Source of the DNA: Stutzerimonas stutzeri
GTDB taxonomy: Bacteria; Pseudomonadota; Gammaproteobacteria; Pseudomonadales; Pseudomonadaceae
Length of the DNA: 64,000 nucleotides
Assembly: GCF_000590475.1 (NCBI RefSeq)
Contig: NZ_CP007441.1
Location: forward strand, 874,443 to 938,442
Direction of reading: 5' to 3'
Position numbers and translations under genes: made by a program. A model generated the notes under the pieces. That model saw nothing but the letters and a program-made list of their open reading frames with translations, ran no database searches and was not told where the DNA came from. Each line of letters starts with the position of its first letter. Position 1 is the first letter of the stretch. Below, piece by piece: positions 25,640 to 34,267 of this stretch.

Positions 25640-26523
25640 CAGCCGAGCTGGCCGCGCAGTTGCGAGAAGCCGGCAATGACTTGCCGGCGGTAGCGGCGCT
25701 CTATGAGCCGTTGCTTGCAGCACAGGACCGCAGTGGCGTGCGCTGCCATGTGGATCTGATCTATGGCGATCACGCCAGGCATCGGCTTGATGTGTATCAG
25801 CCGGAGCAGACGCCGCCAAAACAGGGATGGCCGGTGGTGGTGTTCATGCACGGTGGCGGATTCGTACGGGGCAACAAGGAACACCGGGCGAATATCGGTT
25901 GGCATCTGGCTCAGCAGGGCTTCGTGACGATCCTGCCGAACTATCGGCTGGCGCCTGAGAGCCAGTGGCCTTCCGGCCCCCAAGACGTGGTGGGTGTCTG
26001 GCACTGGGTGCAGGAGCACGGAGCCGCCTATGGCGGCAATCCGAATAGCGTCGTTCTGATGGGCGAGTCGGCCGGCGCGGCCCATGTGGCCGCCGCGACA
26101 TTGCGTACCGAGTTCCAACCGGAAGATTGGCGCATCCGGGGAGCGGTACTGCTATCCGGTCCCTATAACGTTCGTCTGGAAGGAAAGTCGCGAGTTCAGT
26201 TCAATATCGCCACGCCGGATCCGCGTAACGAGCCCTACTTTGGTACGGACAAGGCTCAATGGGACATCGCCAGTACCGTTGACCAGGTCAGTGCCGAGCC
26301 TTTCCCGGTGCTGATCAGTTATACCGAGCAGGACCTAATTCAAATGCAGGTGCAGGCCGGCGAGTTGTTTGCCCGGCTTGTTAGCAAACATGGTTATTCG
26401 CCTGAACTTCTGGTGGTCCCGGCACATAACCATTTTTCTCAGGGCTACAGCTTTGGCACTGATGACCAGTCGATAAGTGAGCCGGTAGTGCGGTTCATTC
26501 TTCGTGTATGTGAAGTGGATTAA
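25630..26523 (+). CDS. alpha/beta hydrolase, hormone-sensitive-lipase-like esterase
   Basis: The 297-residue protein has the oxyanion motif 'FMHGGGFVRG' and the nucleophile elbow 'VLMGESAGAAHVAA' (Ser in GESAG), followed by the late Asp ('SYTEQD') and His ('VPAHNHFSQ') of the catalytic triad. These mark the bacterial HSL esterase family (COG0657), acting on short-chain or bulky esters. No signal peptide is seen, so it is cytoplasmic. Its coupling to the amidohydrolase and sulfatase in the operon suggests a multi-ester substrate. Confidence 0.87.
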   Translation: MGMTAELAAQLREAGNDLPAVAALYEPLLAAQDRSGVRCHVDLIYGDHARHRLDVYQPEQTPPKQGWPVVVFMHGGGFVRGNKEHRANIGWHLAQQGFVTILPNYRLAPESQWPSGPQDVVGVWHWVQEHGAAYGGNPNSVVLMGESAGAAHVAAATLRTEFQPEDWRIRGAVLLSGPYNVRLEGKSRVQFNIATPDPRNEPYFGTDKAQWDIASTVDQVSAEPFPVLISYTEQDLIQMQVQAGELFARLVSKHGYSPELLVVPAHNHFSQGYSFGTDDQSISEPVVRFILRVCEVD

Positions 26524-26621
26524 TAAATATAAAAAAGGAAATGGAAGGACCTGATAGCAAACGATCATCCAGGGGTCGGTAACCGATTCCGATAATCTAA
26601 AATTACAAGAAAGGTAATGGG

Positions 26622-28298
26622 ATGAATACTTCAGCATTCAAGCCTGCGGGCCTCACTCGCTCGCGTTCTCTGAAAGTTGCAATTGCGCTGGCTCTGTTTG
26701 GGGCCACTCAGGCGCACGCTTTCGAAATCGATACCGGTGTGCCTGATCTGTCGGTCCGCTGGGATAACACACTTAAATACAGCCTCGGTTGGCGACTTGA
26801 AGGGCGTCAATCGGAACTCTCAACCGAATCGCCTGCTTCGCCCAATCAGAACGACGGCAACAATAACTTCGATAAGGGTTCGCTGATTCAGAACAGACTC
26901 GATGTTTATTCCGAGCTCGATGCGAAGTACAAAAACTTCGGCTTGAGGCTTAGTGGTGCCGCTTGGTACGACAACGTCTATCAAAGCGATAACGACAATG
27001 ACACGACGACGGCCAACCGGCCGGCCGGCGAGCCTCGTAATGAGTTCTCCTCTGAAACCGCTCGTTTGATGGGCAGGGATGCCGAATTGCTCGATTCGTT
27101 CGTATACGGACAGTTCAGCGTCAACGAGCTCCCCGTCACCGTTCGGGCCGGTAGCCATACGCTGCTGTTCGGCGAGAGCATGTTCTTTGCCAATAACGCC
27201 ATCGCGGGTGGGCAGGGGCCGGCAGATGTGATCAAGGCTCGCTCGGTGCCGGGCTCGACCACCAAAGAAATCCTGATGCCGACGGGCAAGGTTTCGGTGC
27301 AGGCATCACTTGCAGATGGCCTGTCAGTGGGCGCGTACCTCGGCTATGAGTGGGAGAAGAGTCGCTTGTTACCCGTCGGCTCCTACCTGGCCGCAGGTGA
27401 CTCGGTAGGGCCAGGCGCAGAGCAGGTTTACGCCGGCCCGCTGGGAGCCTTCACCGTCATCGATGAGCAGGAAGCGAAGGACTCGGGGCAGGGCGGTGTC
27501 AGTCTTAGCTATTACTCTGAGTCGCTTGATACCGACTTCGGGTTCCACGCAATTCGCTATCACGCCTCTGGGCCCAGCGGGATCTATACGCGTTGGACCG
27601 GCCTGCCGGGGCAGTCAGCGCCACTGTCATTCCAAGAGGTATACCACGAAGGTATCGAGGCCTACGGGGTCAGCGCGAACAAGACCTTTGGCAACGTTAA
27701 CTTCGGCGCTGAGTTCTCGGTTCGCGACAACGCGCCGTTACAAAGCACCGGGCTGACCATCTTCACCACGCCTGCCGGCGTGACGGTCAACGGGAACTAC
27801 GACAACGATGATAATCCGGGCTACGCCGTGGGCCGGACAGCGCATGCCAACCTCAGCTGGATCGCTTCGCTAAGGCCGAATTGGCTGGCGGATGAAACCT
27901 CGTTCGTCGGCGAGATCGCATGGAACCGGCGGCTGAGTTTTACCTCGGGAGAAGAGTTCGCCAACCCGCTTGCAGATCGCGATTCGGCCGCGGTTCGCAT
28001 GATCCTGACCCCACGCTATCGCCAGGTGCTCGACGGCCTCGATCTCTCCATCCCATTGAACGTGAGCTACACGCACGGCAACTCATCCGCGGTTGGGCCG
28101 ACCTTCGGTGCTGATAATGGCGGTGATATGAGCGTGGGCGTGGAAGGCGTTTACCTCAACAATTGGTATTTGACGGCGCAGTACGTGCATTTCTATGGCG
28201 ACCCCGGCGTGCCACAAAACACCGCGCAGCAACAGCAATACAAGCAATCGTTGGCAGATCGGGACTTCCTGACGCTGTCCATTCGCACGACGTTCTGA
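26622..28298 (+). CDS. DUF1302 outer-membrane beta-barrel protein
   Basis: The protein has 558 residues. A signal peptide ends near residue 34 ('FGATQAHAFEID'). The rest alternates short polar/aromatic strands such as 'VRWDNTLKYSLGWRLEGRQ' and ends in 'LSIRTTF', a C-terminal Phe typical of outer-membrane barrels. DUF1302 proteins are almost always paired with DUF1329, as here (15 bp downstream). A role in moving hydrophobic compounds across the outer membrane is commonly assumed, not proven. A 98-bp gap before it could hold an internal promoter. Confidence 0.88.
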   Translation: MNTSAFKPAGLTRSRSLKVAIALALFGATQAHAFEIDTGVPDLSVRWDNTLKYSLGWRLEGRQSELSTESPASPNQNDGNNNFDKGSLIQNRLDVYSELDAKYKNFGLRLSGAAWYDNVYQSDNDNDTTTANRPAGEPRNEFSSETARLMGRDAELLDSFVYGQFSVNELPVTVRAGSHTLLFGESMFFANNAIAGGQGPADVIKARSVPGSTTKEILMPTGKVSVQASLADGLSVGAYLGYEWEKSRLLPVGSYLAAGDSVGPGAEQVYAGPLGAFTVIDEQEAKDSGQGGVSLSYYSESLDTDFGFHAIRYHASGPSGIYTRWTGLPGQSAPLSFQEVYHEGIEAYGVSANKTFGNVNFGAEFSVRDNAPLQSTGLTIFTTPAGVTVNGNYDNDDNPGYAVGRTAHANLSWIASLRPNWLADETSFVGEIAWNRRLSFTSGEEFANPLADRDSAAVRMILTPRYRQVLDGLDLSIPLNVSYTHGNSSAVGPTFGADNGGDMSVGVEGVYLNNWYLTAQYVHFYGDPGVPQNTAQQQQYKQSLADRDFLTLSIRTTF

Positions 28299-28313
28299 TT
28301 GGAGATCGCTGAT

Positions 28314-29660
28314 ATGAAACTTCGTCTTACAGCCATTACTTTCGCCTTGCTGACCTCCATGATCCATCCGGCGATGGCCGCTGTTTCGCAAGAGGAAGCT
28401 GCAAAACTTGGCAACCAACTGACGCCGCTGGGTGCTGAGAAAGCGGGTAACGCAGCGGGTACCATTCCAGAATGGACAGGCGGCTTCCAAGGCAGCATCG
28501 AAGGCGATACGCCGGAAGGTCGCCGTGGCGATCCCTTTAAGGGCGAGAAGCCGCTCTACACCGTAACCGCTCAGAATATGGACCAATACGCCGATGTGCT
28601 GACTGATGGCGTGAAGGCGATGCTGCAAAAGTATCCGGATACGTACCGGCTGAACGTCTACCCCACCCACCGAACCGCTTCGGCACCAGATTGGGTTTAC
28701 AAAAATACGGCACAGAATGCCGTTCGTGGCGAGCTTGACGGCTCTATCCCCAAGAACGTTTATGGTGGGATTCCGTTCCCCATCCCGAAAGACGGTCAGG
28801 AGGCGATCTGGAACCATAAGTTGGCGTGGCGCGGCTCTTCGTGGGAAGTGGCGCTGAATCAGTATCAGATCACTGGCGACGGTAAGCTGATCAAGACGAC
28901 TAATGCCAAGCTGCGGCAGCGTATGCCGTACTACTTCGAAGAAGGCTCCGCCGAAGACTTCGAAGGTTACTTCTGGGACCTGAACATCGAAACCTTGGGC
29001 CCGCCCATTCGTGCCGGGGAGTTGGTAGTCGCGCGTCAGAACGTCGATGAAGACGTGACTAAAACCTATACATACCTCTCCGGTCAGCGCCGTGTTCGCC
29101 GCGTCCCTAACGCCTGCTGCGATCAGCCGACACCTACCACTGCAGGGCTGATGTTCTACGACGAGCTCAGCGTGTTCTCGGGCAAGACCAGCGACTTTAA
29201 CTGGAAGCTCGTTGGCAAGAAGGAGTTGCTCGTTCCCTATAACGAGAACAAGTTTCTGCAGGCCAAGGAATCGGACATCGTGACCGGCCAGCACCTGAAT
29301 CCTGAGCATGTTCGCTGGGAGCTACACCGCGTCTGGGTCGTCGAGGCGAACCTGGCCGAAGGCGAGCGGCATCAGGCGCCGCGGTCCGTTTATTACCTGG
29401 ATGAGGATACCTGGCAGGCCGCTCTTGGAGATCGCTGGGATTCGGACGGCAAGCTCTGGAAGACCCTTTGGATGTTCAACTACGTCATGCCGGGGATTGG
29501 CGGCGCAGTGCAACAGACTTTTGGTTACAACGACTTGCTATCGAATACCGCATACATTGCAAACGTAATGAACGATCAGTCCTATCACCAGAAGGAGACT
29601 GAGCGTTGGCCAACCGTTATTTTCACTTCTGACGGTCTGGCTGCTCAGGGCGTTCGCTGA
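28314..29660 (+). CDS. DUF1329 periplasmic protein
   Basis: The protein has 448 residues from the ATG at 28314 (GGAG ribosome site; a TTG at 28299 is less likely). A signal peptide ends 'IHPAMAAVSQEEA'. Typical DUF1329 landmarks are 'GTIPEWTGG' near the N-terminus, 'YLSGQRRVRRVPNACCDQP' in the middle and 'DEDTWQAALGDRWDSDGKLW' later. Members have a LolB/LolA-like fold and are thought to bind lipid-like molecules in the periplasm, working with the DUF1302 barrel and MMPL transporter. Confidence 0.88.
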   Translation: MKLRLTAITFALLTSMIHPAMAAVSQEEAAKLGNQLTPLGAEKAGNAAGTIPEWTGGFQGSIEGDTPEGRRGDPFKGEKPLYTVTAQNMDQYADVLTDGVKAMLQKYPDTYRLNVYPTHRTASAPDWVYKNTAQNAVRGELDGSIPKNVYGGIPFPIPKDGQEAIWNHKLAWRGSSWEVALNQYQITGDGKLIKTTNAKLRQRMPYYFEEGSAEDFEGYFWDLNIETLGPPIRAGELVVARQNVDEDVTKTYTYLSGQRRVRRVPNACCDQPTPTTAGLMFYDELSVFSGKTSDFNWKLVGKKELLVPYNENKFLQAKESDIVTGQHLNPEHVRWELHRVWVVEANLAEGERHQAPRSVYYLDEDTWQAALGDRWDSDGKLWKTLWMFNYVMPGIGGAVQQTFGYNDLLSNTAYIANVMNDQSYHQKETERWPTVIFTSDGLAAQGVR

Positions 29661-29745
29661 GTCGCGCCGCAGCGCGTGAGGCAAGCTGGACAGGTTATCT
29701 GCGGTCGTGCTGTCAGCTCGCTTGATGAGAAGAAGCTTTCGGCTC

Positions 29746-29777
29746 TGCTTGAAGCGCCAGTAATGGCGCTTCAAGCA
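29746..29777 (+). terminator. strong hairpin between DUF1329 and sulfatase genes
   Basis: TGCTTGAAGCGCCA and TGGCGCTTCAAGCA pair perfectly over 14 bp around a GTAA loop (a stable GNRA tetraloop). There is no T-run, so rather than stopping transcription it may protect the upstream mRNA or reduce read-through into the sulfatase gene. Confidence 0.6.
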
Positions 29778-29808
29778 AGCTCGAAGCGAAAAATAAGGAT
29801 AAGGAAGC

Positions 29809-31563
29809 ATGGGTCCGTTCAATAAACGCAAAGCAACAACCATGGTGTGCCGTATTGCCTTGAGCCTATGCGCGATGGGTGCGGCCAGTCTCGGTATCGC
29901 CGCACCGGCCGCATCAGAAAGCGCTAAAGGAGACGCTGATCGGCCGAACGTACTGCTGATCGTCGCGGATGATCTGGGCTATTCGGACCTGGGCGCCTTT
30001 GGTGGCGAAATCCCTACGCCAAATCTCGACCAGCTCGCCAATCAGGGGATGCTGCTGACCAACCACTACGTCACCCCGACCTGTTCGCCAACGCGTGCCG
30101 CATTGATGGCGGGTACCGATAACCATCTGGCGGGTTTGGGAACGATGGGCGAGTACTTGCCCCAAGCGCCGAAATTGCAAGGCAAGCCGGGATACGAGGG
30201 CTATCTCAACGATCGCGTCTATTGGTTACCCGAAGTCATGCGCGACGCCGGCTATCACACTTACATGGCTGGTAAGTGGCATCTGGGCACGAAGCCCGAA
30301 CAGTGGCCGGTCGCGCGCGGTTTCGAACACTCCTTCGCTCTAATCAATGGCGGCGGCTCGCACTTCGCCCCGGTGCCTGGCAAGCCGATCTTCGCCGACC
30401 GCGCGCAATATGTTGAAGATGACCAGCGGACAGAGCTGCCGACGGATTTCTATTCGAGCAAGTCCTATACGGACAAGCTGATTCAGTACGTCAAGCAAAA
30501 CCATGGGGACGGAAAGCCGTTCTTTGCTTGGGCTGCGTACACAGCGCCGCATTGGCCCCTGCATGCACCGGATGAAGACATCCAGAAGTTCAAAGGACAG
30601 TACGCTGCCGGTTATGAAGCGATTCGAGCGGCTCGTCTTGAACGTCTGAAGTCATTGGGCCTGATGGACGAGGACGCACAGCCGAACCTGGGCCTGCCTA
30701 AGTCCAAGGATTATCCATCGTGGGACATGCTGACCCCCGAAGAACAAGCCAACGAAGCGCGCAGAATGGAAGTGTATGCGGCGATGGTTCACAACATGGA
30801 CAGGCACGTGGGGCGCTTGATACAGACGCTCAAGGACCTGGGCGAGTACGACAATACCTTGGTCATCTTCATGTCCGACAACGGTGCCGAGGCCACGGAT
30901 AGTTTCTTCCCGCCAAACGAGAACACTGACAATAGCGTCGAGAACATCGGCCGCCGCCTTTCCAACGTCGGGTACGGTGCGCGCTGGGCTGAGGTCAGCG
31001 CGACGCCGTTCAGATTGTTCAAGGGATACACGGCTGAAGGGGGTATCAGCTCGCCAGCTTTCGTTCGCCTGCCGGGCCAGAACGGTTCCACTGAACGAAT
31101 CAACGTACCCACGCACGTGACGGATATCGCGCCGACGATTCTTGATTTCGCGGGTATTCGTCTTCCTGAAGGGAACAAGTACAACGGCCGTGCCGTTTCT
31201 CCCATGAGCGGGGTCACGCTGGCTCCGGTACTCAAGGGAGACGCTAGCACCGAGCAGCTGGCCAATCGCGTACTCGTGGGCGAACTGTTCGGCGGCCGCT
31301 ATGTGCGCGACGGAAAGTGGAAGCTGGTGTCGGTCATGGTTCCGTTCGCCAAGAACGAGTGGGAGCTTTACGACTTGGAGCAGGACCGCAGCGAAAGCCA
31401 CAACGTCGCCGCAGAGCATCCTGAAATCGTCATGCAAATGGTGCGCTTGTGGGATCAGTACGTGGTGCAGAACGGCGTGGTGTTCGCACCGAATGAGCGT
31501 ATGCCGGACGTGCGTCGTGGGGCTAAGTCCGAGATCAAGCTGCCTGGCGCGAAAGCGCACTGA
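29809..31563 (+). CDS. type I arylsulfatase-like sulfatase
   Basis: The 584-residue protein has a hydrophobic signal-like segment ('IALSLCAMGAASLGIAAPAA') indicating export. It carries the sulfatase signature 'TCSPTRAALMAG': Cys92 in C-x-P-x-R is the residue converted to formylglycine. Metal ligands include 'VADDLGYSDLG' near residue 52 and the later 'FMSDNGAE' Asp-Asn. It should cleave a sulfate ester in the periplasm, releasing sulfate. A formylglycine-generating maturation enzyme is not in the window. The ribosome site AAGGAAG supports the ATG at 29809. Its place in this operon hints that the transported compound is a sulfate ester. Confidence 0.87.
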   Translation: MGPFNKRKATTMVCRIALSLCAMGAASLGIAAPAASESAKGDADRPNVLLIVADDLGYSDLGAFGGEIPTPNLDQLANQGMLLTNHYVTPTCSPTRAALMAGTDNHLAGLGTMGEYLPQAPKLQGKPGYEGYLNDRVYWLPEVMRDAGYHTYMAGKWHLGTKPEQWPVARGFEHSFALINGGGSHFAPVPGKPIFADRAQYVEDDQRTELPTDFYSSKSYTDKLIQYVKQNHGDGKPFFAWAAYTAPHWPLHAPDEDIQKFKGQYAAGYEAIRAARLERLKSLGLMDEDAQPNLGLPKSKDYPSWDMLTPEEQANEARRMEVYAAMVHNMDRHVGRLIQTLKDLGEYDNTLVIFMSDNGAEATDSFFPPNENTDNSVENIGRRLSNVGYGARWAEVSATPFRLFKGYTAEGGISSPAFVRLPGQNGSTERINVPTHVTDIAPTILDFAGIRLPEGNKYNGRAVSPMSGVTLAPVLKGDASTEQLANRVLVGELFGGRYVRDGKWKLVSVMVPFAKNEWELYDLEQDRSESHNVAAEHPEIVMQMVRLWDQYVVQNGVVFAPNERMPDVRRGAKSEIKLPGAKAH

Positions 31564-31655
31564 TCGGCGCCCTGGGGTAGCTCTGGTCGGCCGTCTAATG
31601 AGGCCGGCCAGCGCTCAACGTCGAGTTTGGCACGAGCAGTCAGAGGATCCGCTTC

Positions 31656-32174
31656 ATGGAAACCGTTCTGAGTTCCGCGCACAAAAAATACGTGCGTAAG
31701 GAAGTGCTGTTGGGCTGTGTGATCAACGCCCTGCTGGCCTTCGCATTTACCTATCTGCTGTTTAGAAACGACCCCAGGGTAGGTCTGTGGGGGCCTGATG
31801 GCATCGCTGTCGATCTGGTCATCACCGTGTTCATGCTCACGTTGTTCGCTGGCACGGCGGTGATACTGATCACGCGCAAGCGAGTTCAGGCCGGACGCGT
31901 TTCTCGCTTGGGTGATGGCGCATCGCGCGTCATGGGTTACCGGGTTCCGGATAACGCCTTCCTGCGGGCTTTGATGGCCGCTGTACTGATGGCTGCGATT
32001 ATCGGCCCGCTTGCAATCGGTGCATTCGTAATGCTGGGAATAGTGTCGATGCCGTTCTGGCCGTTCGTGGCATTCAAGATGGGCTACGGCGCGCTGGTTG
32101 GCGCGCTGTCCGCGCCCGTCCTGTTACGCACCGCCCTGGCCGACGGTCCGGTGCGCGAGACGGCACGCGTCTAA
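31656..32174 (+). CDS. small four-helix membrane protein, unknown
   Basis: The 172-residue protein has about four transmembrane helices (around residues 18-36, 48-72, 103-128 and 132-156). It has no motif I recognise. It is the last gene before the strong terminator at 32209 and probably belongs to the same operon, 92 bp after the sulfatase stop. It could anchor or assist the envelope system; that is a guess. Confidence 0.65.
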   Translation: METVLSSAHKKYVRKEVLLGCVINALLAFAFTYLLFRNDPRVGLWGPDGIAVDLVITVFMLTLFAGTAVILITRKRVQAGRVSRLGDGASRVMGYRVPDNAFLRALMAAVLMAAIIGPLAIGAFVMLGIVSMPFWPFVAFKMGYGALVGALSAPVLLRTALADGPVRETARV

Positions 32175-32208
32175 TAGCACGCTCGTTTTGGGATGACTTG
32201 AGCACTTC

Positions 32209-32234
32209 GAGCGGCTTCGGCCGCTCTCTTTTTT
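32209..32234 (+). terminator. Rho-independent terminator
   Basis: GAGCGGC-TTCG-GCCGCTC is a perfect 7-bp GC stem with a UUCG tetraloop, followed by TCTTTTTT. It closes the 20.0-32.2 kb operon and lies just before the end of the convergent LysR gene. Confidence 0.9.
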
Positions 32235-32237
32235 GCT

Positions 32238-33149
32238 TTATTCCGCACTGAACAAACTGTGTACCGACTTGCGCAGCCAGGCATGCGCGGCATCCCTGTG
32301 ATAACGGCGATGCCAAAGTTGCTGCAGCTCGATTATGGGCGCCTTGATGGGCGAGGGGAGCATCCGAATATTGCCGTTGCCGTAGCGAATACAAGCTTCT
32401 GCCAGGTCGTGCGGTACGGTCGCTATCAGATCACTGGTGGAGATAATCGGCAGCAAGCTCATAAAGTGCGAAACCTCAAGATGTACTGCTCGCTTCACAC
32501 CTTCGGCTAATAAAAACTTTTCGAATAAATGTTCACGGCCTTCGGGATGAACCACAGCATGCTTGGCGCTCAGAAACTGTTCCAGCGTCAGGGTCTGTCC
32601 GATGTCCGGATGGTCGCGTCGCACGATGCAAACGTATTCATTGCAAAACAGCCGCTGCTGAAAGAATCCCGCTTTCTGAAGATCCGGAAAATAACCCAAC
32701 GCAAGATCGACCGCCCCTGACTCAAGTGCGTCCGCCGCCGCGTGTTTGGGCATGGACACCGTCTTGACGCGTGCATTGGGCGCGTGGGCAGCGAAGTGGA
32801 TAAGCAGCTTGGGCAGGAAGTTGATTTCGCCGATGTCTGGCGTGAGCACATGGAACTGACGATCCGTCGTTGATGGGTCAAACGCGGCGGAGGGAAGGAT
32901 TTCACCCTTGATCGTTTCCATGACCAGGCGGACGGGCTGAATAAGCTCCGTCGCCCTCGGAGTCGGATGCATTTCGGCTCCGGCCTTCACAAACAGCGGA
33001 TCGCCCAACAACGAGCGCAGTCGATTGAGTGCAGCGCTCGTGGCGGGCTGGCTCAGGCCAATGGACTCAGCGGCGCGGGTCACGCTGCGTTGTTCAATCA
33101 TCGCGTGAAAGACTAATAAAAGATTGAGATCGACGTTTCGCAAGTTCAT
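32238..33149 (-). CDS. LysR family regulator of the aromatic gene cluster
   Basis: The 303-residue protein has an N-terminal helix-turn-helix of the NodD/LinR/PcpR kind ('MNLRNVDLNLLLVFHAMIEQ', 'AAESIGLSQPATSAALNRLR', 'DPLFVKAGAEMHPTPRA'). The effector domain follows. NodD-branch members sense phenolic compounds or aromatic metabolites. It is divergent from the catabolic operon that starts at 33239, the classic LysR arrangement, and so probably activates it. Direct repeats in the 89-bp spacer could be its binding sites. Confidence 0.87.
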   Translation of the reverse strand: MNLRNVDLNLLLVFHAMIEQRSVTRAAESIGLSQPATSAALNRLRSLLGDPLFVKAGAEMHPTPRATELIQPVRLVMETIKGEILPSAAFDPSTTDRQFHVLTPDIGEINFLPKLLIHFAAHAPNARVKTVSMPKHAAADALESGAVDLALGYFPDLQKAGFFQQRLFCNEYVCIVRRDHPDIGQTLTLEQFLSAKHAVVHPEGREHLFEKFLLAEGVKRAVHLEVSHFMSLLPIISTSDLIATVPHDLAEACIRYGNGNIRMLPSPIKAPIIELQQLWHRRYHRDAAHAWLRKSVHSLFSAE

Positions 33150-33166
33150 ATAGCGAGCGATTCCGA

Positions 33167-33196
33167 ATTCGTTGCGTGGATTTTTGTTATTCGTTG
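33167..33196. promoter_or_regulatory. two ATTCGTTG direct repeats in the divergent promoter
   Basis: ATTCGTTG occurs at 33167-33174 and again at 33189-33196, centre to centre 22 bp, which is two helical turns and so the same DNA face. The spacer separates the LysR gene from the catabolic operon. Regulator binding is inferred only from position. Confidence 0.4.
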
Positions 33197-33238
33197 TATT
33201 GCGTTGTTGGATACAGGATGCCGCTAGATACTGCGGCC

Positions 33239-34267
33239 ATGCAAAACAATAATCTTAAAAATTGCTGCGGCACCGACATCCACGCGCATGTAGTGCCAGC
33301 AACTTTGCCCTCTTATATCGGTGACCGACTGCCCTCTGCTTGGCCGTCCATGGCGCCGGCACACGAATGCCACCGGCACGTCATGATTGGCGAGAAGGTG
33401 TACCGCACCGTCACGGATAAGTGCTGGGACGTCGAGAAGCGGCTGGCCGACATGCCCGGCCTCGGGCTCGGTATGCAAGCGTTGTCGCCGATGCCGGAGC
33501 TGCTCTCCTACTGGATGGATGCCCGCGATGCGCAGCAGCTGCTGCGCTACCTGAACGAGCAGATCGCCGAAATGGTCGCAATCCAGCCCAGCCAACTGCT
33601 GGGGCTGGGCGCCGTGCCGCTGCAGGACGTGGAGCTGGCGATCACCGAGTTGCGCTTTCTCATGCAAACGCCCGGCTTCGCTGGCGTCGAGATCGGCAGC
33701 AACGTCAATGGCGTGCCCATCGGCGACATTCGATTCGATCCGTTCTTCGAGGCCTGTGTCGAGCTGGGCGCAGCGGTGTTCGTGCATGCCCTCAAGCCCA
33801 CCGGGATGGATCGGCTGATCGGGCCCGCGCCGCTGCAACAGGTCTTGGCCTATCCAAGCGATGTTGGCCTGGCGGCCGCATCGTGCATCACGACCAACCT
33901 CATTGCGCGCCATCCACGCTTGCGCATCGCCTTCAGCCATGGTGGCGGCACGCTCGCGTCCCTGCTGCCGAGGCTCGAACAAGGCTGGCAGGTCTTCCCG
34001 GCGCTGCGCGAGGCGGTCACCGAGTCGCCCATGGCGCAAGCCCGCAAATTGCATTTCGACACCCTGGTTTTCGATACGCCGACCTTGCGCCACCTGGTCG
34101 AACTGTTCGGCGGATCACAGCTCATGGTCGGCACCGATTACCCATTCAACTTTCACGACCGCACCCCCGTGCAGCGAATCCTTGCTGCGGGCTTCGACGA
34201 GGCCACGGCAAGCGCGCTCGCTTATGGAAATGCCGAGCGTTTTCTCGGCCTGGAGGTTTATAGATGA
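33239..34267 (+). CDS. amidohydrolase-2 family enzyme (ACMSD/LigW-like)
   Basis: The protein has about 342 residues from the ATG at 33239; in-frame starts at 33176 (GTG) and 33218 (ATG) cannot be excluded, and none has a good ribosome site. It shows the ACMSD-type landmarks: 'TDIHAHVVP' (HxH), 'VFVHALKPTGMDR' (His), 'RIAFSHGGGTL' (His) and 'LMVGTDYPFNF' (Asp). This family includes decarboxylases of aromatic acids (ACMS, gamma-resorcylate, 5-carboxyvanillate) and C-C hydrolases of ring-cleavage products. Here either a decarboxylase or a hydrolase role is plausible. It overlaps the dioxygenase gene by 4 bases. Confidence 0.85.
   Translation: MQNNNLKNCCGTDIHAHVVPATLPSYIGDRLPSAWPSMAPAHECHRHVMIGEKVYRTVTDKCWDVEKRLADMPGLGLGMQALSPMPELLSYWMDARDAQQLLRYLNEQIAEMVAIQPSQLLGLGAVPLQDVELAITELRFLMQTPGFAGVEIGSNVNGVPIGDIRFDPFFEACVELGAAVFVHALKPTGMDRLIGPAPLQQVLAYPSDVGLAAASCITTNLIARHPRLRIAFSHGGGTLASLLPRLEQGWQVFPALREAVTESPMAQARKLHFDTLVFDTPTLRHLVELFGGSQLMVGTDYPFNFHDRTPVQRILAAGFDEATASALAYGNAERFLGLEVYR

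Noticed and set aside
26576..26586. TCGGTAACCGA palindrome upstream of the DUF1302 gene
   Set aside because: Only 5-bp arms; too short to separate from chance.
28083..29309. 408-codon minus-strand ORF opposite DUF1302/DUF1329
   Set aside because: Antisense to two convincing exported-protein genes; no independent support.
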